Source: Acidimicrobiales bacterium
Lineage (GTDB): Bacteria > Actinomycetota > Acidimicrobiia > Acidimicrobiales > SHLQ01
Direction: 5' to 3'
Assembly (NCBI GenBank): GCA_020628865.1
Contig: JAHDEJ010000007.1
Span: forward strand, 37,622 to 101,621
Length of the DNA stretch: 64,000 bases
The position numbers were made by a program, and so were the translations under genes. Positions 1 through 7,276 of the stretch are shown here, in pieces; the first letter of the stretch is position 1, and each line of letters opens with the position of its first letter. The notes beneath the pieces are model-generated. The model searched no databases and was not told the origin of the DNA. It worked only from the letters and a program-made list of their open reading frames with translations.

Positions 1-166
1 CGGTTGCCGCCATCGGACGGCCGTCGGCGGCGGTCTGGTCGGGGCCGGTGGCGTAGGAGAACTCGCCGAGCTCCACATAGTCGACGTCGGACAGGTATAG
101 CGGCATCGCCCACATGGGCCCGTAGTCGCCCTTGTACTGCCAGGCGACGACGTAGCGGCCGTTCAC
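1..166 (-). CDS. hypothetical prophage protein, N-terminal fragment cut by the window edge
   Basis: This is the last gene of the leftward operon in this window. It starts at a GTG (164-166) that overlaps the stop codon of the upstream metallophosphoesterase in a GTGA arrangement, as its neighbours do. The 55 visible codons have no stop and read VNGRYVVAWQYKGDYGP at the start, followed by an aromatic and acidic stretch. The coding-like composition and the coupling support a real gene. The remainder lies beyond position 1. No family was recognised. Confidence 0.6.
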   Translation of the reverse strand, partial: MNGRYVVAWQYKGDYGPMWAMPLYLSDVDYVELGEFSYATGPDQTAADGRPMAAT

Positions 167-771
167 CGGTCGGCCCGGTGATGATCGACAGGTTCGTAGG
201 TGTGGCCGTGGGTGGCGATCTCGTCGGCGATCAGCGCCGCCGCGACCGGATGTCCGTGCGGCCATCCCATGTGCCACGTTGGGGGGCCATCCACGCCGAC
301 GTCGAACCGGGTGGAGGATTGGGGTAGCCCACCGTGGCTGTGCCCGTGGAGGTGCACTGCGCCTCGATGCGCCCGGTTCCATGTGAGCATCGGATAGTGG
401 CAGAGCACGAACCGTTGCCGGGCTTCGACACCGAGCGTTGCGGCTTCATCGTCCTCGAGGCGGACGACGATGTCGGCGATCGGTGGGAGTACTTCCCAGC
501 CCATCGCTTCGAGCACGGCGGGTTTCGGGTCGTGGTTGCCGGGGACGATCAGTTTGCGGCCGTTGAGCTGATCGAAGATCGGCTGCCAGTTCGCTTTGCG
601 GCCCATGGCGAAATCGCCGAGGTGGTAGACGGTGTCGTCGTCGTCGACGGCGTGGTTCCATCGGTCGATCAGGTCTTCGTCCATCTCGTCGACGCCGGTC
701 CACGGCCGATCCGTGTATTTCAGGATGTTGGCGTGCCCGAAGTGGGTATCAGCAATGAAGTAGGTCGTCAC
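163..771 (-). CDS. phage metallophosphoesterase
   Basis: A calcineurin-like metallophosphoesterase of about 202 residues. The metal-binding motifs are in order: DTHFGH near the N-terminus, GDF around residue 50, GNHD around residue 75, and the C-terminal CHYP and HGHSH motifs. Family members of this small phage type hydrolyse phosphodiesters or phosphomonoesters; the substrate cannot be read from the sequence. The start is a GTG (769-771) overlapping the upstream stop in a GTGA, giving a protein that begins directly with the beta strand TTYFIADTHFGH. It sits in a five-gene leftward operon with a MazG-like protein, so a role in nucleotide turnover is plausible but inferred. Confidence 0.88.
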   Translation of the reverse strand: MTTYFIADTHFGHANILKYTDRPWTGVDEMDEDLIDRWNHAVDDDDTVYHLGDFAMGRKANWQPIFDQLNGRKLIVPGNHDPKPAVLEAMGWEVLPPIADIVVRLEDDEAATLGVEARQRFVLCHYPMLTWNRAHRGAVHLHGHSHGGLPQSSTRFDVGVDGPPTWHMGWPHGHPVAAALIADEIATHGHTYEPVDHHRADR

Positions 772-1478
772 GGCGTGTCCTGCTGGTCGGGGGTCATGTA
801 GCCGCGGGCGATGAGCTCGGGCGCTTTGTGCGCGACGCATTCGTCGACGGTGGTGCCGAGGTGGTCGGCGAGGCGGGCGAGGTAGACGGCGACGTCAGCG
901 ATTTCGTCCATGACCTCGGCGACCCATCGGTCGTAGAGCTCGTCGGCCCGTTCTGTGTTGTCGGCGTTGTAGTCGCCGCGCCAATGCTTCTTGACCTTGT
1001 TCAGGAGTTCGCCTGCCTCGCCAGAGGTCGCGGCCGCGTAGAAGTAGATCGTTGACCAGCCCTGGCTGGGTGCGGGCGGTTCGACGTCGAGGAGCCGATC
1101 CTGCCAGGCAGGCGTCGCCGGCGGCGGGGTGTCGATGTCGAGCTGGTCTTCGCTGATGATGCCGAAGTCGAACACGTCGAGCGCGCCTTCGGTGGCGCAC
1201 ACGACGTGATGGCCCTTCATCGAGGCCTGGTCGTCGAGGACGACAGCCCAGCCGAGCCATCGGTCGTCCTCGTTGTCGTAGGGCTGGGCGACGACCTTGT
1301 CGATGAGACGGAGCACGGCGTCTTTGTCCCAGTCGCATCCGACGGCCAACGGGCCGCCGACCTTCATGTTGTGCACGGATTCGTGTTCGGAGAAGTACCA
1401 GTTGGCGAAGTCGCGCATGTCGGCGGGGGCGATCGTCCAGCATTCGGGTCGGCCTTCGGGCCGGCAGCGGAGCTTCAC
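768..1478 (-). CDS. MazG-like nucleotide pyrophosphohydrolase domain protein
   Basis: About 236 residues. The C-terminal half (around 150-215) has the MazG-type helical signature: EAGELLNKVKKHWRG, then DEIADVAVYLARLADHLG, with acidic residues spaced for Mg binding. MazG enzymes hydrolyse (d)NTPs to monophosphates. The N-terminal half (W-rich, residues 10-110) is not recognised and may be a separate phage domain. The start is a GTG overlapping the previous stop in a GTGA. It is co-transcribed with a metallophosphoesterase downstream and a coiled-coil protein upstream. Phage MazG proteins are often linked to nucleotide pools or alarmone levels; that link is inference here. Confidence 0.75.
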   Translation of the reverse strand: MKLRCRPEGRPECWTIAPADMRDFANWYFSEHESVHNMKVGGPLAVGCDWDKDAVLRLIDKVVAQPYDNEDDRWLGWAVVLDDQASMKGHHVVCATEGALDVFDFGIISEDQLDIDTPPPATPAWQDRLLDVEPPAPSQGWSTIYFYAAATSGEAGELLNKVKKHWRGDYNADNTERADELYDRWVAEVMDEIADVAVYLARLADHLGTTVDECVAHKAPELIARGYMTPDQQDTP

Positions 1479-1894
1479 GAGTCCACCCCGGCCGGTTCGC
1501 CGGCGCGCAGCTCGGCGACTTTCGTCGACCAGGTGTCCCAGTCGGCCGCCCACTTGTCGGCATCGAATCGTTCGCCGTCCTCGATGTTCGGGGCGATCTG
1601 TTCCCAGCGGCCGATCACCAACGGCACGTCGGCGTGGTGGAGGGTCTTGCACGACATGAACGCCGGCAGGCCGTTCACTGCCATCGACGAGGCGGACACG
1701 TATTCGTAGACGGCGCCGGCCTCGAGCGGGAACTGGTCGACTTCGACGAGCGCCAGGATCATGAAGATGCGGCGGAGCTCGGCGATGTCGGTGTAGGGGA
1801 CGATGCGCACCAGGACCGTGTTGGCCGCCATCGCGATCGCGAGTACCTGCACTTCGGTGTCCGTGAGGCGGGGGAGTTCGGGGCGGTCGGTCAT
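1475..1894 (-). CDS. hypothetical prophage protein
   Basis: A 139-residue soluble protein with no family I recognise. The N-terminal half is hydrophobic and helical (residues 14-50). The C-terminal half is W- and D-rich (KWAADWDTW). The ATG at 1892-1894 overlaps the upstream stop in an ATGA, and the stop overlaps the next GTG, so it is translationally coupled inside the operon driven from 2410-2438. Confidence 0.7.
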   Translation of the reverse strand: MTDRPELPRLTDTEVQVLAIAMAANTVLVRIVPYTDIAELRRIFMILALVEVDQFPLEAGAVYEYVSASSMAVNGLPAFMSCKTLHHADVPLVIGRWEQIAPNIEDGERFDADKWAADWDTWSTKVAELRAGEPAGVDS

Positions 1895-2403
1895 GTTTCG
1901 CTCGTTTGGGTGGTGGTCGTGGTGTCCATCAGCGTTTCGCCCGTCCGGGCCATGTACTGCTGGCCGGCGTTGTCGGTGTAGCCGGTGGCGTATTCGCCGC
2001 CATCGACGGGCGTCTGGCTGGTTTGCACGGTCCGGAAGGTCGGCGATTTGAACACGAGGGCGACGAGTTCGCGGTGGTCGTCGAGCCGGTCTTGCATGTG
2101 CTGTTGACGCAGGTCGAGGGTCGATTCGGCTAGTTCGAGTTGGCGTTCTCGTTCGTTGAGTTCGGCGCGGCGGGCGTCGAGCGTTTGATGGTCGGCGACC
2201 TGTTGGACGAGTTCGCCGTGCGCGCGGCGGGATTCGTCCAGTTCGGTGCGAAGGTCGCCGAGGTCGCTGTATGCCCGGTCGAGTTCGGTTTCGAGCCGGT
2301 CGGCTTGCTCGAGCCGGTCTCGGAGCCAGTCGACTTGTTGGGCGGGGAGCGATTCGGCGATCGCTGCGTCGATTCTTTTTTGGAGGGCTTGTTCGTCTGA
2401 CAT
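1891..2403 (-). CDS. coiled-coil prophage protein, first gene of a leaderless operon
   Basis: About 170 residues, mostly heptad-like helix: residues 20-125 are rich in E, R, L, Q and D with regular leucines, followed by a T/Q-rich tail. Function unknown; it could be a structural or DNA-associated phage accessory. The start at 2403 (MSDEQALQK) was chosen over longer versions because a -10 hexamer TATCAT ends exactly 6 nt upstream, placing the predicted transcription start at the A of this ATG. No Shine-Dalgarno is present. It heads the operon 2403 to beyond position 1. Confidence 0.75.
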   Translation of the reverse strand: MSDEQALQKRIDAAIAESLPAQQVDWLRDRLEQADRLETELDRAYSDLGDLRTELDESRRAHGELVQQVADHQTLDARRAELNERERQLELAESTLDLRQQHMQDRLDDHRELVALVFKSPTFRTVQTSQTPVDGGEYATGYTDNAGQQYMARTGETLMDTTTTTQTSET

Positions 2404-2409
2404 CCCATC

Positions 2410-2438
2410 ATGATACGGCAGTCGTATCAAAATGTCCA
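2410..2438 (-). promoter_or_regulatory. phage promoter 1 with GACAT-nn-TGATACG box, leaderless start
   Basis: On the minus strand: -35 TGGACA (2433-2438), 17-bp spacer, -10 TATCAT (2410-2415), then 6 nt to ATG 2403. The shared box occupies 2424-2436 (GTATCAAAATGTC on the plus strand). Confidence 0.75.
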
Positions 2439-2551
2439 AACCAGACAGGTGGGCTATTTCGGGTGCGCTGCATCCACCACCGTGTCACACCCCACCGGTA
2501 GCTTCACTGCGGCTGGATGGGTCAACGGTGGACGAATCCAGGAGAAAAACA

Positions 2552-3301
2552 ATGTCATACGTCAGTGGGCGTCGAGAGTTCAAACTCAAATGGGCGGTCT
2601 TCATCGTCCTTTCCTTCGTGTGCTCATCGCTCGCGGTTGTGGAGGCAACACAACCGGCCGATGCACGAGAAATCTGCAAGATCACGGTCGGCGACGACTC
2701 GTTCTCCAACTACCTGTGGAACGACAGCCGAAGTGAGATGCGGGTCCAGGCATCATCAGGCGTCGCCGACTTCACAAACGCATGGACCAGCGATTCGCGC
2801 TGGAACTTTGCTCGAGTGCAGCCGCAGCACACCACCGACGGCTGGAAAGATCACCCAGGCGATGACGTATGCGACCTCGACTTCTTCTGGGCGAAGGAGA
2901 AGATCCGCATTCACGAACCTGTCTGCCGGGCGGAGAACCGAAGCGGCATCGTTGGCTGCACGGACCTTTCGTGGCCGTGGAAGAAGACGCTCGCGGCGAA
3001 GCGCTGGCACAAGGTGGACCGCAACTGGCGGTACATCACCTGTTTCTCGGGAACGTCAGTACCGACGGACAACACAATCCTGCGGTGTTTCGCGTCGCCG
3101 GTGAAGTCCTTCAACCACTTCGCGAACAACATCGAGCCGAGAACAATCCGGCTCGACATGAACCCGATGCGATCGAATCACCTGAACCCCCTTGATCAGG
3201 TCCCGTCGACGTGGGACGTTCCGAGAGGTGGGGAATCGAAGTCGACCACATCGAACGTGACGACCTGTCCGACGAAGTGGGCGAGGTGCCCAACCGCCTA
3301 G
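2552..3301 (+). CDS. secreted hypothetical protein, candidate prophage moron
   Basis: The start at 2552 follows AGGAG with 7-nt spacing and gives about 249 residues. Residues 10-37 form a signal peptide: basic EFKLKW, a hydrophobic stretch, then a likely cleavage after ADA. The mature part carries about eight cysteines and many tryptophans, consistent with an extracytoplasmic disulfide-bonded protein. No catalytic motif or family was recognised. It is a lone rightward gene opposite to the surrounding leftward operons, an arrangement typical of lysogenic-conversion genes (inference). Its stop shares the palindrome CTAG with the stop of the convergent gene. Confidence 0.75.
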   Translation: MSYVSGRREFKLKWAVFIVLSFVCSSLAVVEATQPADAREICKITVGDDSFSNYLWNDSRSEMRVQASSGVADFTNAWTSDSRWNFARVQPQHTTDGWKDHPGDDVCDLDFFWAKEKIRIHEPVCRAENRSGIVGCTDLSWPWKKTLAAKRWHKVDRNWRYITCFSGTSVPTDNTILRCFASPVKSFNHFANNIEPRTIRLDMNPMRSNHLNPLDQVPSTWDVPRGGESKSTTSNVTTCPTKWARCPTA

Positions 3302-3672
3302 GTTGAGGCGTCGAAGGCCCGCCCGTGACGGAGTGCAGCGAGCACGATGAACGACGGGCCGACAATGACCATGACGAGAGCGGCGGCGGTGAGCGTAGGC
3401 GAACCGTCGCCGCTGGTCTGGTCCCAGAAGAACGTTCCGACAACGGTGCCGAGCGCGACCGAAACGAGGACGGCCAGACCGGTTGAGATCCAGGCCGGGC
3501 GGGACATCATGAACCAGTAGAGGCCGAAGTGGCCGGCGGCGAGGATCGCGAGTGCGCCGGCCGCGCCGGCGGTGGTGACGACGTCATCGTCGACGCCGAT
3601 TCCGACACTCGCAGCGAAGACGGTGACGGTCATCCAGATGACCGAGGCGATCGCCCAACGTACGGGATTCAT
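3298..3672 (-). CDS. small integral membrane protein
   Basis: About 124 residues with four predicted membrane segments: residues 5-22, 33-53, 62-82 and 97-118. The start at 3672 forms an ATGA overlap with the preceding gene. The charged Ser/Arg tail suggests a cytoplasmic C-terminus. Function unknown; it is the last gene of the operon that begins at 6064. Confidence 0.7.
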   Translation of the reverse strand: MNPVRWAIASVIWMTVTVFAASVGIGVDDDVVTTAGAAGALAILAAGHFGLYWFMMSRPAWISTGLAVLVSVALGTVVGTFFWDQTSGDGSPTLTAAALVMVIVGPSFIVLAALRHGRAFDAST

Positions 3673-4004
3673 GGCCGCACGTAGGTGGCGTGAATCCGGG
3701 TCCACCCGGCCGGCAGATACTGCAACCGGATCGAATCACGGTCCACCGCATGGGCCGGCATGTCGGCCAACGCCAACAACAGATCGGCGAACAGCTGCAT
3801 GCCGATCTGGTCGGGGGCCGGCTCGTAGTGCACCGAGTGGTGGATGCCGTCCTCGTCGCCCCACCAGACGTTGTAGCCGCCGATCTTGGCCTGCACCCCC
3901 ACCAGCTTCACCGGGGACGTCTCATCGGCGTCCCAGGCGGCCGACAGGCCACAGGCGGGCCGGTCGGTGAATTCGCGTACCGTCGCCGGTTCGGTTGTGC
4001 TCAC
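3669..4004 (-). CDS. hypothetical prophage protein
   Basis: 111 residues beginning MSTTEPATVREFTD. The middle part (YNVWWGDEDGIHHSV) is predicted beta-rich, and the C-terminus is amphipathic helix then strand. No family recognised. Start and stop are both coupled by ATGA overlaps to its neighbours, which supports the frame. Confidence 0.7.
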   Translation of the reverse strand: MSTTEPATVREFTDRPACGLSAAWDADETSPVKLVGVQAKIGGYNVWWGDEDGIHHSVHYEPAPDQIGMQLFADLLLALADMPAHAVDRDSIRLQYLPAGWTRIHATYVRP

Positions 4005-4288
4005 CGGTCGTCTCGGCGCCGCTGATCATGCCGTGCGATCGCTTCGGCCACCTCGGTCTCTGTCATCTCAGCGATTTCGCCGATCTCCGCGTGCGACCAT
4101 CGGCCCGTGTTCGCAGCCAACGCCACCTTCTGATCGACGACCTCGGCCAACAACGCCAGTCCGTTGGGGTCGGTGGTGTCGCCGTACCGGTCGACGAGAC
4201 GAACGGCGTAGCGGACACCGTCGAGCGCGTCGGCGTGGATCACGTCGTCGAGCAGCGATTCGGTCGGGTTCGGGGCCATCATTGGCAT
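4001..4288 (-). CDS. hypothetical prophage protein with HTH-like C-terminus
   Basis: 95 residues from the ATG at 4288, which has AAAGG 6 nt upstream. The C-terminal half (around 55-90: RWSHAEIGEIAEMTETEVAEAIARHDQ) has the length and pattern of a helix-turn-helix of the sigma-4 or RepB type. It could be a small regulator; this is a pattern-based guess. It is coupled by ATGA to the next gene and preceded by a 1-nt gap from the gene ending at 4290. Confidence 0.65.
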   Translation of the reverse strand: MPMMAPNPTESLLDDVIHADALDGVRYAVRLVDRYGDTTDPNGLALLAEVVDQKVALAANTGRWSHAEIGEIAEMTETEVAEAIARHDQRRRDDR

Positions 4289-4289
4289 G

Positions 4290-4910
4290 TTACCTTTCGG
4301 TTCGGTCGAGGAACGTGGCGAGTTCTCGTTCGAGGCGGACCATGGCCCACACCCGGTCCCAGCCGTCGGGGTCGTCGTCGCCGGGAACGCCGTGCGCCTC
4401 GAGCTCGGCGCGGGCGGTGTGGAGCGCGAAGAGCGCCTGGTGGCGAAGGTGCTCGAACCCGGCGGAACGACTGGTGGTGGCCATGTCATCATCATGAATG
4501 GCATGCATCGACTGGTCATGGGTCGTTCGGCCTCCACTGTCGTCGGTCGGCCAGCCGTCCGCGAGCAGGTCCCCGAAGCCGGGTTTCGCGGCTTTCGGTG
4601 CCATCCAGCAGCGGGTCAGCGACATGACGGACGGCTGGGATCCGAACTGGGCGAGCTCGTAGATCGGTTCTTCGCCGGTTTCGCCGGGGTCGTCGGGCCG
4701 GTAGCCGTCCAACCAGTCGATGACCGCCCACCAGGCGCTCTGGTCGAGGACAACGGTGCGGATCACGCCAACTACCGTGTTCGATTGTTCGGCGTGGCCG
4801 TAGATGGGCATGCCCGGCTGGCCGTCGTAGAAGGCGATCATCTGGACCGGTTCGATGACGATGTCGACATGGTGGAGCGGGTCGACGCGCATGATCAGCG
4901 GCCGGGTCAT
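4290..4910 (-). CDS. hypothetical prophage protein, possibly two fused genes
   Basis: 206 residues from the ATG at 4910 (MTRPLIM), which overlaps the upstream stop in TGATG. Residues 1-125 are beta-rich and end with a linker. Residues 143-206 start with MATTSRSAGFEHL and are helical and charged. The DNA coding for the junction (4482-4529) holds the same 16-nt sequence, plus an upstream 11-nt block, that precedes the separate gene at 18457. The ORF may therefore be two genes joined by loss of a stop, and a 65-residue product could start at 4484. No family recognised for either half. Confidence 0.6.
   Translation of the reverse strand: MTRPLIMRVDPLHHVDIVIEPVQMIAFYDGQPGMPIYGHAEQSNTVVGVIRTVVLDQSAWWAVIDWLDGYRPDDPGETGEEPIYELAQFGSQPSVMSLTRCWMAPKAAKPGFGDLLADGWPTDDSGGRTTHDQSMHAIHDDDMATTSRSAGFEHLRHQALFALHTARAELEAHGVPGDDDPDGWDRVWAMVRLERELATFLDRTER
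4482..4529 (-). promoter_or_regulatory. second-type conserved element, copy A
   Basis: On the minus strand the blocks CGAACGACCCA (4519-4529) and TCATGATGATGACATG (4482-4497) are separated by 21 nt and end in an ATG at 4484. A matching pair occurs at 18455-18501. Probably a start-associated element; whether it is a promoter is unproven. Confidence 0.4.
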
Positions 4911-5365
4911 CACGACCATCCGGGCGGGTCGTTCGGGTCGACCCAGTCGAGGGCGACGCGACCGTCGGGCAGGAACAGCCGGTACGGGGTCACGGTCGAG
5001 ATCGCATAGTCGATCGTGTACCAGGTGCCGCCGAGGCGGGGGATGGGATGGGAGGGGGCGGCGAACACGACGTCGGCTTCGTCGACGAGCCACCGGTTGC
5101 GGGCGAAGTGGCCGCCGTGATGGTCGGCGGGGACGGCGGTGCAGCGGATGTTGAGCCGGTCGCACACCCATGTCGCGTACTCGTCGATGCCCGCCGCGCC
5201 GCCGTGGTGCACGGCGAACCCTGCGCCGGCGTTGCGACACGCCCGATCGAACGTCGTCAGCCACCGTTCGAGGTTGGCCCGGACCGGTCCGGGCGGGTCC
5301 GCTTGCGCGCCGGTCACGGCGACGGTGACGGTCCGGGTCGGGGCGATCACCTTCGTCGCCGCCAT
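4910..5365 (-). CDS. SLOG-superfamily (YspA/DUF2493-like) nucleotide-binding protein
   Basis: 151 residues from the ATG at 5365, coupled by TGATG to the upstream gene. The Rossmann-like core shows a strand VTVAVTG, the motif HHGGAAGIDEYA around residues 52-63, and ARNRWLVDEADVVFAAPS around residues 86-103. This matches the GG-x-G-x-D and RN-x3-V-x-AD-x-V pattern of the SLOG fold. Members bind nucleotides or nucleotide derivatives and occur in phages and defence systems. Ligand and role here are unknown. Confidence 0.7.
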   Translation of the reverse strand: MAATKVIAPTRTVTVAVTGAQADPPGPVRANLERWLTTFDRACRNAGAGFAVHHGGAAGIDEYATWVCDRLNIRCTAVPADHHGGHFARNRWLVDEADVVFAAPSHPIPRLGGTWYTIDYAISTVTPYRLFLPDGRVALDWVDPNDPPGWS

Positions 5366-5580
5366 CAGGCGAGCCCCTCGAGGCGTTCCTGGCGGCGTTT
5401 CGTCACCCGCCCCCAATGCATCTTGCGGCCGGCACGACGGAACGACTGCCACAGGTTGCCGTGCTTGCATTCCCAGACGGCACCGACCCGGGGCGCGTCG
5501 AACCCCGGTCGGCATGCGCATTCGCCGACGGCGGGCATGTGGAGGGGCCGCTGGTTGGTGTAGCGGCGCGGTTCGGTCAC
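5365..5580 (-). CDS. small basic cysteine-containing prophage protein
   Basis: 71 residues from a GTG at 5578-5580 that overlaps the previous stop in a GTGA. Three cysteines (ECAC and, 14 residues later, WECKHGN) and a C-terminal R/K-rich helix suggest a metal-binding or nucleic-acid-binding miniprotein. It is shorter than any longer reading of the frame because the upstream part is a shadow of the neighbouring gene. Confidence 0.6.
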   Translation of the reverse strand: MTEPRRYTNQRPLHMPAVGECACRPGFDAPRVGAVWECKHGNLWQSFRRAGRKMHWGRVTKRRQERLEGLA

Positions 5581-5729
5581 GAGTTCCTCCACTTGCGTTC
5601 CCAGTACTGTTCGGCCGAGCGGCGGCGCATCGCCCGCTCGCAGGCGTCGCAGGGTTCTTCGCCGTTGCGGATGTGCCGCTGATAGGCGGCCCAGGTGCCG
5701 CACGGTTTCAGCTTCACGTTGGTGGTCAT
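5577..5729 (-). CDS. 50-residue zinc-finger-like prophage protein
   Basis: The start ATG (5727-5729) overlaps the upstream stop in ATGA, and the stop overlaps the following GTG. The core KPCGTWAAYQRHIRNGEEP followed by CDAC is the common actinophage and actinobacterial small C-x(n)-C-x2-C motif with an R/H-rich helix. Such proteins are found scattered in phage operons. Function unknown. Confidence 0.65.
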   Translation of the reverse strand: MTTNVKLKPCGTWAAYQRHIRNGEEPCDACERAMRRRSAEQYWERKWRNS

Positions 5730-6064
5730 GCGGCCGCTCCGAGCTCGGCGATGGCGGCGGTTCGTTCGTCGATCTGGGCGGCTTTGCGTTCGTCGCCTTC
5801 GACGCATCCGAGCGTCATCGCATGGCGCATGCATTCGGCGCTGCAGGTGCCGATGTCGTATTTCAGTCCGCCGGGCGGCCACCATTCGAGGGTCATCGGG
5901 TGGAAGCAGCCGTCGCAGCGCAGCCGGTCGGGACGTTCGGTGAAGTACGGGACGTGTTCGGTGATGGCGAGCGCACTGTCGCGGTCGAGGGGTTTCCCGT
6001 CGATGGTGGCGGTCCGGTCGGCGTGGAACACGATCTGTGCAGTTTCGGTAGCTGTGGTGGTCAT
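5726..6064 (-). CDS. zinc-ribbon prophage protein, leaderless
   Basis: 112 residues from the ATG at 6064. Residues 50-75 hold a C-x2-C and C-x3-C pair (CDGC and CSAEC) about 22 residues apart, fitting a zinc ribbon. The C-terminus is a charged helix. The start was chosen because the -10 TATGGT ends 7 nt upstream, making the mRNA leaderless; in-frame ATGs at 6076 and 6070 are alternatives. First gene of the operon 6064-3298. Confidence 0.65.
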   Translation of the reverse strand: MTTTATETAQIVFHADRTATIDGKPLDRDSALAITEHVPYFTERPDRLRCDGCFHPMTLEWWPPGGLKYDIGTCSAECMRHAMTLGCVEGDERKAAQIDERTAAIAELGAAA

Positions 6065-6071
6065 ATGCATC

Positions 6072-6100
6072 ACCATAGGTACAACGTATCAGAATGTCAG
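6072..6100 (-). promoter_or_regulatory. phage promoter 2 with GACAT-nn-TGATACG box, leaderless start
   Basis: Minus strand: -35 CTGACA (6095-6100), 17-bp spacer, -10 TATGGT (6072-6077), 7 nt to ATG 6064. Box at 6086-6098. Confidence 0.78.
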
Positions 6101-6139
6101 TAGGTCGTGCGCATTGAAGCGGCCCGCTCTGCACGCGAA

Positions 6140-6173
6140 GAGGCCCCCTCGAGCGGCGACTCGAAGGGGCCTC
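6140..6173 (-). terminator. hairpin downstream of the lipoprotein gene
   Basis: GAGGCCCC and GGGGCCTC arms (8 bp, with further CTCGA pairing inside) lie about 40 nt past the stop at 6212. No U-run follows, so termination efficiency is uncertain. Confidence 0.55.
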
Positions 6174-6211
6174 CTCGACCGGCATGCTCCACAGAGCGCC
6201 GGACAACTACA

Positions 6212-6610
6212 TCACGGGATCCGGGTCACGGTACAGAACACCGGATCCCCGAGCTCGTCGCCGAGCTCCTCAAACTGGGCTGCGGCCCGCTCGGCGTCCT
6301 GTCGATCGACTGCCTCGATCGGGAAGTTCTCCACTCGACCCGACTTCGGGTTCGACGGGGCGTAGTTGCAGTCGACGCCCCACGACAGGTCGGATTCGAC
6401 CGCCCGCGTCGTCGGCGCCGCCGTCTCGACCGGGGGAAGCAAGATGTCGCACTGCTCGCCGGCCAGTTCGCCCTCGGTCTTGCCGTCCGGGTTCTCGACC
6501 GTGAACGTCTCGACCGTCAGCCCGTTGCTGCACCGCACCTGCGCTGTCCCTCCGCCGGCACATGCGGCGAGCGTCAACGCGAGAGCGAAGCCAGTGACAG
6601 CGAATTTCAT
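6212..6610 (-). CDS. small prophage-encoded lipoprotein
   Basis: 132 residues from the ATG at 6610, preceded by AAAGGA at 6-nt spacing. Residues 1-17 form a lipoprotein signal with lipobox LAAC (Cys17), so the mature protein should be lipid-anchored at the cell surface. The mature part is acidic with four further cysteines and no recognised domain. Its long 5' leader contains a perfect 16-bp hairpin (6665-6703) between the phage promoter at 6773-6801 and the ribosome-binding site. Candidate lysogenic-conversion or superinfection-exclusion protein (inference). Confidence 0.75.
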   Translation of the reverse strand: MKFAVTGFALALTLAACAGGGTAQVRCSNGLTVETFTVENPDGKTEGELAGEQCDILLPPVETAAPTTRAVESDLSWGVDCNYAPSNPKSGRVENFPIEAVDRQDAERAAAQFEELGDELGDPVFCTVTRIP

Positions 6611-6664
6611 CAGGGTCCTTTCGGATGGGCGAGCGGGGACGCTCGATGGTTGGGGAGAAGGTGC

Positions 6665-6703
6665 GGCGGAGCCCGGAACCGGCGTGTGGTTCCGGGCTCC
6701 GCC
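6665..6703 (-). other. perfect 16-bp hairpin in the lipoprotein leader
   Basis: Arms 6665-6680 and 6688-6703 pair without mismatch around a 7-nt loop. It lies 70-108 nt downstream of the -10 of promoter 3, so it could terminate a short RNA, attenuate the lipoprotein gene, or end the transcript of the gene at 6790-7107. Confidence 0.7.
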
Positions 6704-6772
6704 TAGCCGACGTCTCTCCTCGGTGGCGGGTCGCCGAGGCATTGGCCGACAGAGCAGATGGCATGTCACATC

Positions 6773-6801
6773 AACATGCCGTACGTGTATCAGGATGTCA
6801 G
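6773..6801 (-). promoter_or_regulatory. phage promoter 3 with GACAT-nn-TGATAC box
   Basis: Minus strand: -35 CTGACA (6796-6801), 17-bp spacer, -10 CATGTT (6773-6778). Box at 6787-6799 overlaps the end of the upstream gene. No start codon sits at the predicted start site; the transcript would run into the 16-bp hairpin. Confidence 0.6.
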
Positions 6802-7107
6802 GAGGGGTGCGCAGGTGCACCACCACACGTCGTGGGTGACTTCGGCGACGACGGCGCCGGTTTCGTCGAGCTGCTCGACCGTCACGATGTTGGTCTGCAC
6901 GTCGATGTCGACAATCCGGAACGGGAACCGGGCCCTGGGCCGCTGACGGACCTGGCCGACCTCGAGCTGCGGCAACATCCAATGGGTGAGCGTCTTTTGG
7001 GCTTCGACGTCGCCGGTCGCCGCTGGCATGAAACACCAGCGGGCAGGGGCGGGAAGGGTTCGTAGGTGCGCGTTCATCGATGCGGGTGGGGCAGTGGTCG
7101 TGGTCAT
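6790..7107 (-). CDS. hypothetical prophage protein
   Basis: 105 residues from the ATG at 7107 (MTTTTAPPASM). The predicted fold is mostly beta (RFPFRIVDIDVQ, NIVTVEQLDE, VVAEVTHDVWW), resembling a small barrel, with a C-terminal CTC. A TATCAT hexamer about 35 nt upstream could be its -10. No family recognised. Confidence 0.65.
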   Translation of the reverse strand: MTTTTAPPASMNAHLRTLPAPARWCFMPAATGDVEAQKTLTHWMLPQLEVGQVRQRPRARFPFRIVDIDVQTNIVTVEQLDETGAVVAEVTHDVWWCTCAPLLTS

Positions 7108-7276
7108 CGCGGGAGTGGCTTTCGTTACGGAGGTGGGTCATGAATCATGATAGAAAGCCTGCATCCCGGTGTGATGGGCCCTTCGACCCATGGGCTCTCG
7201 TTGGGTATTTCGGCCGGAATCGACGCGATACTGTCGAGGTTCAACGGCATGGCAGAACGTGCCGAAAGGAAGGGCG

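Noticed and set aside
5577..6206. 209-codon minus-strand frame
   Set aside because: Only its last 50 codons are a plausible gene (start 5729); the remainder is an arginine-rich shadow of the zinc-ribbon gene.
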